Source: Suillus spraguei
Lineage: Eukaryota; Basidiomycota; Agaricomycetes; Boletales; Suillaceae
DNA length: 64,000 bases
Assembly (NCBI GenBank): GCA_016800925.1
Contig: JABCPU010000299.1
Location: 1 to 64,000, forward strand
Direction: 5' to 3'
In this document: piece after piece, positions 48,476-60,300 of the stretch
Numbering within the stretch: position 1 is the stretch's first letter
Layout of the letters: each line of letters begins with the position of its first letter
Translations under genes and position numbers: made by a program
The notes under the pieces: model-generated
Database searches by the model: none
Seen by the model: only the letters and a program-made list of their open reading frames with translations
What the model was told of the DNA's origin: nothing

Positions 48476-48783
48476 CCACTGAGAGCTGAGCTCACTGGCG
48501 TGCGTCTGACGGAATTGGAAGTTGCTTACTATTGACATTTCGTGCATCCCTCAAAAACAACACTTTTCCTACTACAAAATGTTCAAACTACTACATCTAT
48601 TTAAAATAATAATACACAAGAACGTCTTATGAGCTTAGACAGATGCATTTGGACAAGAAACAAGAGAGATAAATGTTTGGTTGTGACAAAGGCTTTTGTC
48701 ACTTCCATTATCACCTGCCGTCCACTGCCGCAGCGGAGTTTTAACTCAACGCGTTAGTGGCAACGCGTCTACTCGCTGCACGG

Positions 48784-48918
48784 ATGGCGCGCACTCGAGT
48801 CGGTGGGAAGCAGAAAGGTCCCCGAGATTCCACCAAAGAAGCTCGCATTCAGGCTGCCATCCGTGATACCTCGACTGGTGTTCATGCCAGTTTTCGCAGT
48901 GCTGCCATAGCTCACAAT
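48784..48918 (+). pseudogene. Relic of a pipsqueak-type helix-turn-helix (pogo/Fot1-like transposase N-terminus)
   Basis: MARTRVGGKQKGPRDSTKEA is followed by RIQAAIRDTSTGVHASFRSA and AIAHN, then a GTAAGC donor. The pattern (basic start, helix, then S-F-R-S-AAIAHNV) fits the psq-type DNA-binding start of Tc1/mariner pogo-group transposases. No catalytic DDE part follows, so this is a remnant. It sits about 130 bp left of element B. Confidence 0.45.
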
Positions 48919-49354
48919 GTAAGCACTCCCTCAACAATTTTGTTGCAACTCAACAACCACCCCTGTTGTATCACAGCCATTGCTGTCTGGGCATCCTAAT
49001 AGTCACAGTTCATATTAATCCGGCAATCCGCAATACATATTCAATTCGATTTGCCGATTTGCCGCGACGTATTTTGAAATCCGAACAATGTTTGTTCTGA
49101 TCTTGAACTATTTGTTGGTAGACCTCAAGTTGAATATAATTTTGTGTCACAAAAAGTCACAAGTGCGGTTACTTGGTAATGGTCGGACTCGCGCCAATCC
49201 CGACCCCGGAGCTCCGTGTGTTGAGTTAGTGATGAATTCCGGCACGGCTTCAAAGGTTCTATCTTAGACGCGGGTCACACGGTATACAATCTCGCTGTCA
49301 GTTCAGTTACGTTGGCAAAGGGAAGCAGCGTGAGCACGTTATTAACCAATACAC

Positions 49355-49573
49355 TTGTCCCACAGACAAAGAATTGTGAAGCTCAGAGCCTGCAGGCCTT
49401 GCGATTTGACCGAGAACCTATCAATTCACGAACCCCGTGAAGCTGCTCAGGAATACATGAAGAAACAACTAACGGAGGCTAAGTTGAAGTTTGCGAGTCA
49501 GTTCATAGATATCCAAGGCAGTGTAACACCAAGGAAGCTTCACCGGCTATGTGATCTACTGCAATCAAGGTAG
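49355..49573 (+). CDS. Element B plus-strand reading frame
   Basis: An open frame encodes NLSIHEPREAAQEYMKKQLT and AKLKFASQFIDIQGSVTPRK, then LHRLCDLLQSR and a stop. It begins near a CAG acceptor and has no ATG, so it would be a terminal exon. In element A the same stretch is shifted out of frame twice, so B is closer to the ancestral state. The content is helical and charged; no family was recognised. Confidence 0.35.
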   Translation: MSHRQRIVKLRACRPCDLTENLSIHEPREAAQEYMKKQLTEAKLKFASQFIDIQGSVTPRKLHRLCDLLQSR

Positions 49574-49829
49574 TGAGAGGACTCAGAGGAGGGGGTTTAC
49601 GCAGAGCACAATATAATTAGTGTTTCGAACGTGTCCGAAGGCACGACTCGCCATGGAGTAAATATCAATGTTACATCAACAATTTGCACAGCATCAGGGG
49701 AACGTAATTCACTACAGAGTGCTGCGGAGTGCTACGGAGCACTCCGTAGCACCGCTGATGAGGGGCTAAGACCAGTTAAGATGGACCTCTAAGGAAACCA
49801 TCCATGAGTGGATGTCAAGGTGTGTTCCG

Positions 49830-50510
49830 ATAATAAAAAAAGCTGTCACCAGCAGGTTTTGAACCTACACAGGAAAGAGAAACAGATTTTGATTCTGTTG
49901 TGGTAACCATCAGGCTAAGACTAGTTACAATAAACGGCCAAAGAAACCATCACGGGTGAATATCAAGGTGTGTTCCGATCGAAAAAACCTTGTCATCGGC
50001 AGGTTTCGAACCCAGTCCAAGAGAAACAGATTTGTATTCTGTCCTGGCAACCACCAGGCTAACACCAGCTACAGTGAACTTTCAAAGAAACCGTCCACGA
50101 GTGAACATCAAAGTGTGTTCTGATAGAAAAAACCTCAGGTTTTGAACCCACACAGTTCAAGATAAACAGATTTTGATTCTGTTGTGGCAACCGCCTAGCT
50201 AAGACCAGTTACGATTAACTTCTAAAGAAGCCATCCATGAGTGAATGTCAAGGTGTGTTTCGATAGAAAAAAACCTTGTCGTCGACAGGTTTCAAACCTG
50301 CACAGTCCAAGAGAAACAGATTTTCATTCTGTTGTGGCAACCACCTGACTAAGACCAGCTGCGGTGAACTTCTGAAGAAACCGTCCATGAATGAATGTCA
50401 AAGTGCGTTCTGATAGAAAAAAACCGTAGTTCAGCAGGTTTCGAACCCGCGTAGTCCAAGAGAAACAGATTTCGATTCTGTTGTGGTAACCACACTAGCC
50501 AGGCTAAAGA
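49830..50510 (-). repeat. Five-unit tandem array of tRNA-like sequences (copy B)
   Basis: The anticodon-like hairpins begin (plus strand) at 49880, 50024, 50164, 50314 and 50463, so spacings are 144, 140, 150 and 149 bp, matching copy A unit by unit. Loops read on the minus strand are ATCAAAA (unit 1), ATACAAA (unit 2), ATCAAAA (unit 3), ATGAAAA (unit 4) and ATCGAAA (unit 5), so the middle triplets differ while the 5-bp ACAGA/TCTGT stem is kept in all five. T-arm-like hairpins with B boxes and terminal T-runs are present as in copy A. Confidence 0.75.
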
Positions 50511-51455
50511 CTTTATCTCCCACTTCACGACTCATCCTAAGTTGAAAACCTATGGGGCCCCTGATTGACACTGCCCGAAAAGATGACATGGACAGTAAAG
50601 TTCGAGTCTGAACGTCTACGAGACAATAGACTTGCCCCGACGAGGGACGAAGACTAAGATAATTCTAATTCACCATCATTAGCAGCAAGTTCAATGTGAT
50701 TGACATTACCACTAAGTATATACGGAGTTTCTGGAAACACAGAAGGAAATGAGCAGATACTAGAAAACGAGGACAGTGAAACACTGTCACCACCTTGAAG
50801 GCCAGACATGGAGGATGGGAGACGGGAGTCTCATCTTCCCACAAAACGGTGGTCACGCAGCAATGCAATTCATCCCAAACATAACATCGAGACCTCACGC
50901 GACCTCGAACTCGACATCGGTAGTGAGAGCACGGCAATAAATCACTGAGGCCATGGGGATTTCAGCGAAACGCGAACTTGGGCCTAAATGGCTGAACAAC
51001 GCGAACGAGCAATTGAAGAAGACGAGAGAAGAATACCATTCAAGGACAAGAGCAACAGACGCAGGAATACAATCGATTTGAATGATGTCCCAGTGGTAAA
51101 ACACGATATAACCCACTTCCTTATGGTAGCGGGAATAAATCTACATGACACATTAGCACAGGGTGTTCAAAAACCAATGCAAGCACTTACCTTACTAGGA
51201 AGGTTCTGAGAAGTGGAAGCCTTAGCCTTGGAAGTAGAGCACGGTAGTCTGGCTTTCCATAGAGTAGCAGTCTTCGTACGAATCTCTGCTCTCTTCTGCA
51301 CACAACGGGGGCAACAAGGGTCACTACAGATACGGACAGAGTTTGCCAGCCGTCATGATAATATTGATCGTCGTAATGAGACCATACATGATTGTCATGC
51401 TGTCTCAAAGCCATATGGGATGCGGTAGAAGGAGAAAAGACAGTGGGAATATACT

Positions 51456-51850
51456 TCAGGCTAGATCAAAATGTCTGTTAAAATTATACCAACTGTCGAT
51501 AGTAGGAATGCGCGCAGGACCAGATGTCAACTTCACGGTGACCTCATTGTGATTGGAAACAAAACGCAGCACAATGCAGTCATGCAGAAAAGACGATAGC
51601 ACGGGGAAATCTCGACTCATCGTTAACATAAATAACAGTAGGAATATCAGTGAAGGGTCCAATGACTTGATAACAACTAAGGGCACAGTCGATGATTAAG
51701 ATAAACATACGCAGTGAGAAACACAACACCAACTACTGTCATAGCGGGAATGAAGCACTGCGCAGCCTGAGTGAGTCGCATATCCTGGAGAGTAAGGGCT
51801 GCTCAGTGAGCTCAGGGAAGGAATCTGAAGGATAGATTCATTCGCCACTA
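51456..51850 (-). CDS. Element B minus-strand reading frames with membrane-like segment
   Basis: The frame VIKSLDPSLIFLLLFMLTMS is followed by a block with FLHDCIVLRFVSNHNEVTVK and PARIPTIDSWYNFNRHFDLA. It is preceded by a GTATGT...TTAG intron and MRLTQAAQCFIPAMTVVGVV. Copy A keeps most of it but stops earlier. This is the best candidate for a protein carried by the element, though the family is unknown. Confidence 0.35.
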
Positions 51851-52050
51851 ATGTTGTGATATTAGTAGTAATGCTCGCCAGCAGCTGCGGATCTACCTCA
51901 GTGAGCACGGCGCGCAGAGTCGCCGCAGACTGGCGTAGAACTGATTTGTGATTCGTGACAGGACCATAGGTGCCGATAAAGTTAAACATTGGTCGGACTT
52001 TAAAATAAGTTGCGGCATATCGGCAAATCGAATCGTCCACCATACTTCAA

Positions 52051-52477
52051 TTGCCCATCAATTTTTGCAAACATCCTAACGAACGACCAGGTAGAAATGT
52101 TGAGACAGTGATGCATTAATCTCACAAAAAAGGTGGAAGAAAGACGTGCAAGTGTAGGGGAAAAAAACGACTCCACCAGGTGGGCAATGCCGGGTCACCG
52201 TTAAATTCTAATCGCATATTTCTCCAGTGAATTCGTTCGACTTGTTTACGACTATTTCATGAATAGGTAACGGAAACATACAGATCAAGGCAAGTAATTC
52301 TAGGATGTATAAGTAGGAAGATACAGTATAAATCATGAAAGCTACAGAGAACAAAACATAGAAAGCTTGGTGTAATGAGCTCACGAGATAGAATAAACTG
52401 ATAAAAAATCCTAGTATGACATCGATAGTCGTGAAATCAAGATCTGAAAAATCAAGAAGAAATCAAGATAAATACAC
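52051..52477. other. Spacer between element B and RAD21
   Basis: AT-rich 3' region of RAD21. No gene seen. Confidence 0.4.
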
Positions 52478-54762
52478 TTAGGATGCTGTGGCAGATGCAA
52501 TAGATGGTGCGACGGATCCGTGCCGCTGGCGTTCCCATAATTTGTCCTTTGCACGGACTTCGATATTCTCAAAGGCAGCGCTCTGCGACAATTTTACGCA
52601 GTCCCGCGTCCCGAGGACAAGAAGCTCAAAGAAGAATGCAGATGCAGCACGCCGAGAAGCTTTCTCTGTCATCCTGCGGAAGCTCATAACGTGTTCCTCG
52701 TCATCCTCGCGGTCTTCGGGTTTCAGCTCCTTGCGAATGATGCCGAGCGCTTTTACTGTATTTTTGCTATATCCTGTGCCTTCACCATCACCAGCAGCCT
52801 CCTGAGCCTGAGTGGGCGAGGGCCGCACATCGAAAGACGCGATTGGACATGTAAGATCGGCATAGGTCTCTTCACCTTCACCATCGACGGCTGGCGTGGA
52901 CGATCGACTTTGTTCAGTTGCGGCACTTTTGTTTGGTTCCAGTCCCAAATCGTCATGTGCTACCGGAAATTCGCCACCAACGTCCATCTGAAATTCGTCC
53001 ATACCGCCCGTCATGTCGCCAAAGTCAAAGCCACCGTCAGGAGCTATACTGGCACGACCGCCAAGAGCTTCGCTAGCAAGTGCAATGCTCGGAGCAATAC
53101 TGGCGTCTCGCCGAGCTTGTTCGACTTGCTCGTCCTCATGTATGCTCCCCTCAACCCTAGGCTTTTTCCTCCCTGCCTTGTCAGGGGACGCACCCCTCTT
53201 TTTCGATGGAAGGCCAGTTTGTAGAGGACGCATGAACAACTCGGATAGTTCAGGTGCTAGTCCAGGGGGACCCGCGAGGAAGAAAGCGCCCTCTGGCGTA
53301 ACCTTGGTGGGCAGAAAGTAGGCAAGGGGATCCTCGCGGATCTCCATGAGCCGCATTACCATTGCGGAACGAGGGAGAGATGGATGTTCTGCAAGGATAT
53401 CACTGACATCCTTAACAACAGGCGCGCCTAGACCACGACCAGCTCTAGCTCCGGGGCCATCAGTGAGCTCAGTAACAGCATCGATGATTTGCTTCTTTTC
53501 TTTAGGCTTGCGCTTGGCTTTTACAGCGGCTACATGATCGTCAGCTAATTCTTGTGCAGCTGCTTTTGGTGTGAGGAGAAAGTCAGGCGGCGGCGTTTGC
53601 GGAGGCTCAGTGAGTGGAGAGGCTATTTACTGAATGTCAAAAAATGCAAGCGGAAAACATAAGGCACAGCGTACACATTCGAGAAGGAGACCTGGTTTGT
53701 TCGGGAGTTTTTTCACGATCATCGCTCAAGGGGCGGTCTCCGAAATCGATACCCAAGTCAATGTCCATACCTCCCGTGTCTGGACCAAAACTCATGTCCA
53801 CATCCATGTCGGCGCCAAACGGATGTTCGGAAGGTTCTCTACTTCTGTTCGAGAAGAAATCTTCACCCTCTCCACCTTTTCCCATCATTCTAGAGTCTAA
53901 CGACTCTCTGATACTTCGTGGAGTCGGGGCATCACGACCAACTTCTACGCTCCCGTCGATAACACTGACAGGTCCGTCTCCAAAGTCAAGACCAAGATCA
54001 AGCTCCCCAAAGTCCTGTGAACCGATACCATCTGATGGACCAAGATCAAAACCGTAGCCAGGATCGTCAAGGTCAAATTGCAGATCGTCGGCGGTTTGAA
54101 GGGTAATATCCGCCTGCCGTGCAACATGATGGCCCTGAGGTTCAGCAATACGGTCCTCAAAATCGATGTCCCTGGCTCAGCACATTAGCCAGGGGGATAA
54201 GAGGCGAAAGGACGCATGAAAATCTCACCAATTGATATCTGGGAGCAAAACATCCAGGTCAAGATTCCCGGTTTGAAGTGTAATGGCATTGCGGTTGACC
54301 GCCAGTTGATCTTCCGTCATATCAACAACACCTGGGCGGAATGCCTGGAATGAGGTTAAAATTTACGTGATACCAAAAGTATAAGACATCACCATCTTGA
54401 TCTTCAGAAGTGCTTCGTTGCAATCATCCAATAGATATTTAGCTTTGCGACTGTAAATTCGAACAACACCGAGCAATAACTGCCCGCTTAGACGCAGTGC
54501 CATGACTTCAACCTCCTGTCCCATGATGGCGTCTGGGATGAGCGCAAAGTGTCACTTAACGCATCAGATGAATATCAGATAACGACGTACCCGCTGCCTG
54601 CTCAATGTCCGTCTGTAGTGTCTGTGTTTTGGAGAGTTTTCTCTCCATATGCGCGGCCAGCCATACTTTGGCCAGTGGCCCACGGCGCGATAAAATAGCT
54701 TCTGAGTAAAACTGTTCCGGGGTAAGCCACTTATAGTTGCAGCAGTAAACTATACGCACCAT
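52478..54762 (-). CDS. RAD21: Mitotic cohesin kleisin subunit RAD21/MCD1
   Basis: RAD21 closes the SMC1-SMC3 cohesin ring and is cut by separase at anaphase. The first exon is only the ATG (54760-54762). A 48-nt intron (54712-54759) follows, and exon two opens [20 protein letters not shown], giving the canonical MFYSEAIL start. The N-terminal kleisin domain continues with [57 protein letters not shown] and [10 protein letters not shown]. An acidic, low-complexity middle contains [16 protein letters not shown] and later [15 protein letters not shown]. The C-terminal winged helix has [32 protein letters not shown] and [15 protein letters not shown]. Six or more short introns are inferred, and no lesion was seen. 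It is divergent from the PPR gene. Confidence 0.92.
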
Positions 54763-54958
54763 GATAATCCGAGCTTTAGATGATATACAAGAAATGAAAA
54801 AAGACGGTGTTGACCAGGCACCCGGTCACGGTTTATGTAGTTGAACAACTTGGCCAGGCGGTGGCTGTGTCACAGTGAAAGGTTATTGAACTGTGTTTGG
54901 CCCATTGACCTTTTACAGGTTTTTGTGAAAGTGGAATCCGGACTGGCCAAAGTCCACG
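54763..54958. promoter_or_regulatory. Shared 196-bp divergent promoter of RAD21 and the PPR gene
   Basis: The two start codons are only 196 bp apart on opposite strands. No specific factor site was recognised with confidence. Confidence 0.4.
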
Positions 54959-56770
54959 ATGCTGGCTTCCACATCGCGAAACTATCTTAAAAGAGTCTCC
55001 AGGAAAGCCGCTTTATGGTCACCCCAGCCTGAGTGCACCGTGACCTTTTCCCGTGAGTCAACTCGACCACTCGTTGGTAAACGCGGTTTTGAACCTCCAT
55101 GTAGGATGTCAGAGCACCCAACAGGTTGCAGCAACGTCTGCTCCACGTCCAAGCTCGTCCACAATTCGGAATAAGCCATGGTCCTTCGTCCCCGATCAAA
55201 GTTTTCAGGGAACTGCACGTGGTAGTGCTATAGCGCGCTACCAGTACAGGTCCACAGGGTTTGCCAATTCCAAGCTCACCTCGGAGGCTCTTAGACTGTG
55301 CAGAGAAATGAAGAAGGAGGGTGTAAAACCGGACATCATCATTTATAATAACTTGCTGGCATGTCTTGCGGAAGATTGTCAGGTGCTAGAGGCTTGGGCT
55401 GTTTTCGAAGATATGCGTTTTATGGGGATTGCACCTGACCGAAATACTTTTCATCACCTCATACACGTACGTCCGTGTCTCTTTGGCAACTATACCTTCC
55501 CTTATCATTTCACTATTGAACCTAGGCATCACGTCGATTGCATTCAACAGCTATGTGGGACATTCTCGGGAAGATGGAAGCACAAAATATCACTCCGAAC
55601 GAACAAACATTCCACTTGATGATCCAACGCCACATAGTGTCAGACAAGAGAAATCTCGAGTTTGTACTACAATGTCTTTATGAGTTGGGAAACCGGGGGC
55701 TTGTTCCTGACCTCACGATTACTCAAGAGGTGATAGGACTGGCTGCAGAACTTGGCTTTCCCCGACTCGCACTCGATCTCGCGGAGAATTTCGAGGCAAC
55801 TTCCGTCCGAAGATTAAGCCCGGAAACATGGATGAGATGTCTAGCATCGTCTGCTGAAGCTCTTTATGTGTGTGGTATTTCTATTCCGTACTGTTTCCAC
55901 CTGACCTTCAATTGTAAGGCTGAAGGTGTTCAACGATGCTGGGAAATAGTTGTAGGCGACCTTAATATCACTCCAGATGAAGGACTCTGCCTCGATGTTC
56001 TCCATACTGCTGGACGTCACGGACTCTCTGACATAGCAACAGATGTCATCCGTGTCCTCAGAATTCTGGGCGCTGACTGGCAAGAGCACCACTTTGCACC
56101 CCTCGTGGAGGCACTCTGTAACGCCGGAAAGCTAAAAGATGCCATTGGCACACTCGATTTGATGCGAAGTAGTAATATCTTCCCTACTGCGATCACGGCC
56201 CAGCCGATATACAACTTCCTGAAGCAGGATATTGACAAGGTGGACGGCGCTTGGGAAGTGCTCGACAAGCTGCGAAATGAGGGGAAGACGATTGACAGGA
56301 CCGCCATCAATGCCATCATCCGCGCTGCCATATCGCTTTCAGATCTCCAGCGTGCCGTGGGCGCTTACAAGGCTTTCCCCGACTACAAATGCGTCCCCGA
56401 CATTGACACCTTCAACTCCCTCCTTTCTGGCTGCATCATTGCCAGTCACCGTGAACTCGGAGATAGACTGCTCCTGGAACTGAAGGAGTTGGGCATCAAG
56501 CCAGATGCAACGACCTACGAGCGGATCATCGTTCTTTGCCTAACACAGACGACATATGAAGACGCGTTCTTCTATCTTGAAGAAATGAAAGCGCAAAAGT
56601 TCGTACCGCCACGGAGCGTTTACGACGCCATCATTCGTACTTGCATCGCTGCTGGTGATTCGCGGTACACGCTAGCATTGGACGAGCTGAAGCAGTGTGG
56701 ATATACGGTTTCGAATAGCTTGCAGACGTTCATTGATTCTGGAGGACGAGAGTCACGGCCGAGGTCATAG
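54959..56770 (+). CDS. Pentatricopeptide repeat protein, probably mitochondrial
   Basis: PPR proteins bind organelle RNAs. Four exons, join(54959..55052, 55105..55466, 55526..55867, 55919..56770), total 1650 nt and 549 residues with consistent phases. The N-terminus MLASTSRNYLKRVSRKAALW is basic and free of acidic residues, fitting a mitochondrial presequence. PPR units are visible as ALRLCREMKKEGVKPDIIIY, VFEDMRFMGIAPDRNTFHHL, ILGKMEAQNITPNEQTFHLM, YELGNRGLVPDLTITQEVIG, LKELGIKPDATTYERIIVLC and LEEMKAQKFVPPRSVYDAII. The target RNA cannot be read from the sequence. The overlapping frame across the first exon is ended by the GTGAGT donor at 55053. Confidence 0.88.
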
Positions 56771-57304
56771 TGTTCACGCGTCAAATTACATTCATCATCG
56801 ATAGGTAGCTTAGCTATATCTACATAATTTACCTCACAAGACGTGGGGTTTAGAATTGATGCTTGCACCTCTCCACGGGCCTATACTCGGTTCTAGACTC
56901 GGATACATTGATCAACCATATATCAATCGTTCCACGTCTGTATGACTACCTCCCTTCATGGAAGCACCAAGCTGCTGGCGTGTCAGACTTTACACGCCAT
57001 AGCAATTGCGCCCACTTATAAGTCAACGCCCAGAAATGGGACCCTTGGCTATCCAGGCTCGAGACTGACACGTTACCGGTCCTGAAGGTCTGATCGCCCT
57101 GACTGGTTGTGGCTATCTGCCGAGTGAAACGGTTCAACAGATTCGTGCATTGTGATATATATATCAGACGAACAGGTACTTGAAAAGCAGATACAGCTAC
57201 CCCATCCACCCTTTTTTCTCTATTGCGAACACCTACCACGCCCACATGACGACTCAACACCATGGTTTGTACAATTTTCTCCCACCTCACTTGTTACACA
57301 CCGT
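56771..57304. other. Convergent 3' spacer
   Basis: This spacer lies between the 3' ends of the PPR gene and the coiled-coil gene. No gene or repeat was recognised. Confidence 0.4.
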
Positions 57305-60300
57305 TCACTTCCTCTTGACCTCTCCGCCTGCACTCACAGAGTCAGGTTCGTCATCCTCCCACGGGCTGAAGTTAGGCTTCCGAATCAACGGCAGCGACTG
57401 TAGCCACGCAGGTAAAACAGCCCCCTTCCCCCCAAACGCTGGCAGTGGCTGCGCCTCAGTGGGCACTGGAGAAGATGGAATACTTCCGACATCGCTGAGG
57501 CTCGGCAAACGCTCGAGGCTCGTATTAGTCGAACCACCAAGTGCACGCTGAAGTACTTCACGTTCCGCTCGAGAAGGAGCAAAGGCTCGGAGGAGGGCAG
57601 ATGGGGTTGAGGAATTGCTGGTCATGAGCCCATTTGGGTTCAGCGCATCATAGCAAGCTGTAGGAGCGGCGGAGCAGGGTTCGGACGTAACCGGAGCTTG
57701 TCGTCGCGGAAGTCTGAAAACTTTGGCATCAGGATTGAGGCCCTTGCGTTGCTTGTCCTTGGCAGACGTTGAGAACCACCTGCGTGGTCCAGAATCCAAT
57801 CCTATAGTAGCGGCATCATTGGCAAAAGTGTTGTCCAGCGCGCGTACGGCGGAGGGATCAGAGTTCGTGCGGTGAGGCATGCTCATTTTGTCATACATGG
57901 CCTGAGTGTGATGGCGAACTTCGAAAGGATCATACTCAGCATCTATTTCCTGTGCGGGCGAAGGTCCAGTAAGGGACACAGGTGACGCATTGAGCACGCT
58001 TCCGGCTCTTCCAATGCCTCGCCAGTCTCCAGAAGGGGAGTCTAGCACACTAATAAGGCTACTTGGGATGAATGCTGAAGATGGTATTTGAGCATCAAAA
58101 GGAGAGAACGTCAAAATCGTATGAGGGGAGAAATGACCGTGAGCAATTTGACCAGATTGTGATGGTTGCGCCAGGGAAGCGATATCATCATCAAAGATGG
58201 CGTACCCCTTGGAACGACGCGAGACAGCACCCGTTTCACTTGCATCGGGGCTGAAATTTGACAGTGATCCCAACGAAAGTCGTGGAGGTCTCGGAGAACG
58301 CGAAAATTCTCCTGAATCCGGACCGCTCTGCTGGCGTTCCGAAGACCCCGGTGAGGAATGGATGTCTAACGGTTCATCGAAAGGACTGAAAGCTGAAGAC
58401 CAGGATGGTGTATCGGCTTGACCCATGTCATAATCATTTGCATTGCCGTGACCGTTGGTATGACCGTATTGTTCTTGCGTGGAGGCATGGCCGTTGCTCA
58501 AAACATGCATAGGGACGAACAGTGATTCCTGTTTCAGGACCTCCGTTCGCTCCCTAGCAGCTCCAAGTCGCTCGCGAGCCTTTGCGATTTTAGCCTCGAG
58601 CTCCTTCGCACGTGTGCTAAGCGCAGCAACGACATCTTCGGCAATCCGAACCTCTTTCTTCTTCGCCTCAAGTTCCTGCTCCAGTTCCTGTGCTAGACTG
58701 GCGTCCTTGATCTCAGCTTCTTCAAGCAGAGTCGCTCGGTCTGTCTCGATTTGATCTCTTAACCTGCTAATTTCGTTCCCCAGTTCTTCGATGCGTCTCA
58801 CAGCGCCCTCCTTCACACTACGGGCGGCCTTCAGCTTCTTCTCGGCATCTCTTCTCCCTGTCTCAGTAGAACGTCGTGCATCCTCAAGCATTTTGGCACG
58901 AGCTTTCCCTTCAGCTTTGCGTTGATCTTCGTCGCGCTTACGTACACGCAACTCGGCTAATTCTGCCTCCAGGGCATCATGGGACGCAGTGGCCGCTGTT
59001 TGGGCCTCGCAAATTTGGGCATCTAGTTCAATTACGAGAGCTTGCTGGGCAGTGATTTGCCTCAAGACTTCCGCGATCATGGGCGAGTCATCGATGGACG
59101 CAGATCTCGAAGGGCCACGTGAGATGGTCTGAGTAACAGGTGGTACATAGACGCTAATACAGGTCTGGTCGGAAACCGGTTGAGATATCGGAAGGTTGTG
59201 CTCGTGTGTTCGGTGGTCTGTGTGCAGGGGAAGTGAAGCTGACTTGGGAAGTGGGGGAGGCGTCGAGTTACGGCGAGGAATCAATCCAAGACGCGGCGCA
59301 AAACGTTCACGATTACGCAACCTAGGTGGGGTGCCTCGGGAAGGAAGCTTTGGACAGGGAACCGACTTTGCAAACGGCCGACCTTCTTTTTACATTAAGA
59401 TGGAAGAACAAATATAAGATCGAAAAAACATACTGTTGAATTCGTTGAGCTTGTCAAGAGCCTTAAAGCCAAGTATACCGGAGCTCCAGCCTTCAGCGTC
59501 CTTTGATCCGATCATGGCATCGTGATACCACGAATCAACAAGACCGCCGCGCCACCAGTGACCAAACGCTCCAATAAACCAAGAATCTGAAACTACCGAT
59601 GCATCGTGATCAACGCCGGACAAATTACCGTTACCGTGTGGACTAGTTGTGCTTGAACTACGTCCATTGACGCCAGCAGCTCCGCGTGTTGTGGCGATCG
59701 TACAAATGCCAACGCTATGGAAGATGTGCTTCGGGGTGCGTAGAGATACTGAAGCACGATTTGCAAAGTGAAATGGAAGAGGCGTACGATCAGTGAGTGT
59801 GTTGCGGTCCACGGGACGAGAAGAGTATTGGGCATCAGTATCAGAAGGTTCGTCTGTGGTATCATCAAGATGGCTGAGATGTTGACGGAAGGATTGCTCA
59901 GTTAGATAAGCACGGAATGATGTCTCTGAAGGATTGGTGAGATAGGCTGGTGGTTTGTAGGTTGAATAGGGATGGATTAGATGGACGATAAAAGATGATG
60001 ATATGGAAAAGTAAGAGACATAAATGGTCAATATGCGGAATAAAAGAGCTTGAACGACATTGCTCACCAAGTATGAGCACTACAGCGACAAATACAAGAA
60101 CAAAGACGAAAGACCTGAATTCATTGCGAACACGGGCGGAGTCATCCCAGAAATACAAGGGGGTCCATAGGGAGATCAAGCCAAGCCCGCCGAAAGATAG
60201 GCTCATTAGCAAGATAGTCGATGGTCTTGATGATTTTGCGAGCTTATGCTCGCTAGGATGAAGATTAAGAGTAGGGTGGGTGCGATTTATGGCAGACACT

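Larger units (their letters stand above)
49045..52045. mobile_element. Element B: second tRNA-like-array element
   Basis: The right terminal repeat ends at 52045 and, read on the minus strand, begins GTATGGTGGACGATTCGATT. The left terminal repeat (TTCGATTTGCCGATTTGCCG from 49045) lacks the outer 13 or more bases. TTCAA stands outside both ends (49040-49044, 52046-52050), which may be chance. The interior matches element A from 49119 on and lacks the 0.4-kb insertion of A. It has an extra 80 bp near 49680-49760, including a hairpin (GTGCTACGGAG..CTCCGTAGCAC, 49729-49752). Confidence 0.75.

Noticed and set aside
29085..50510. Ordinary functional tRNA-Leu(CAA) genes
   Set aside because: The D arm and acceptor stem are not canonical, anticodon triplets vary and the units sit inside a mobile element, so tRNA-like is the safer term.
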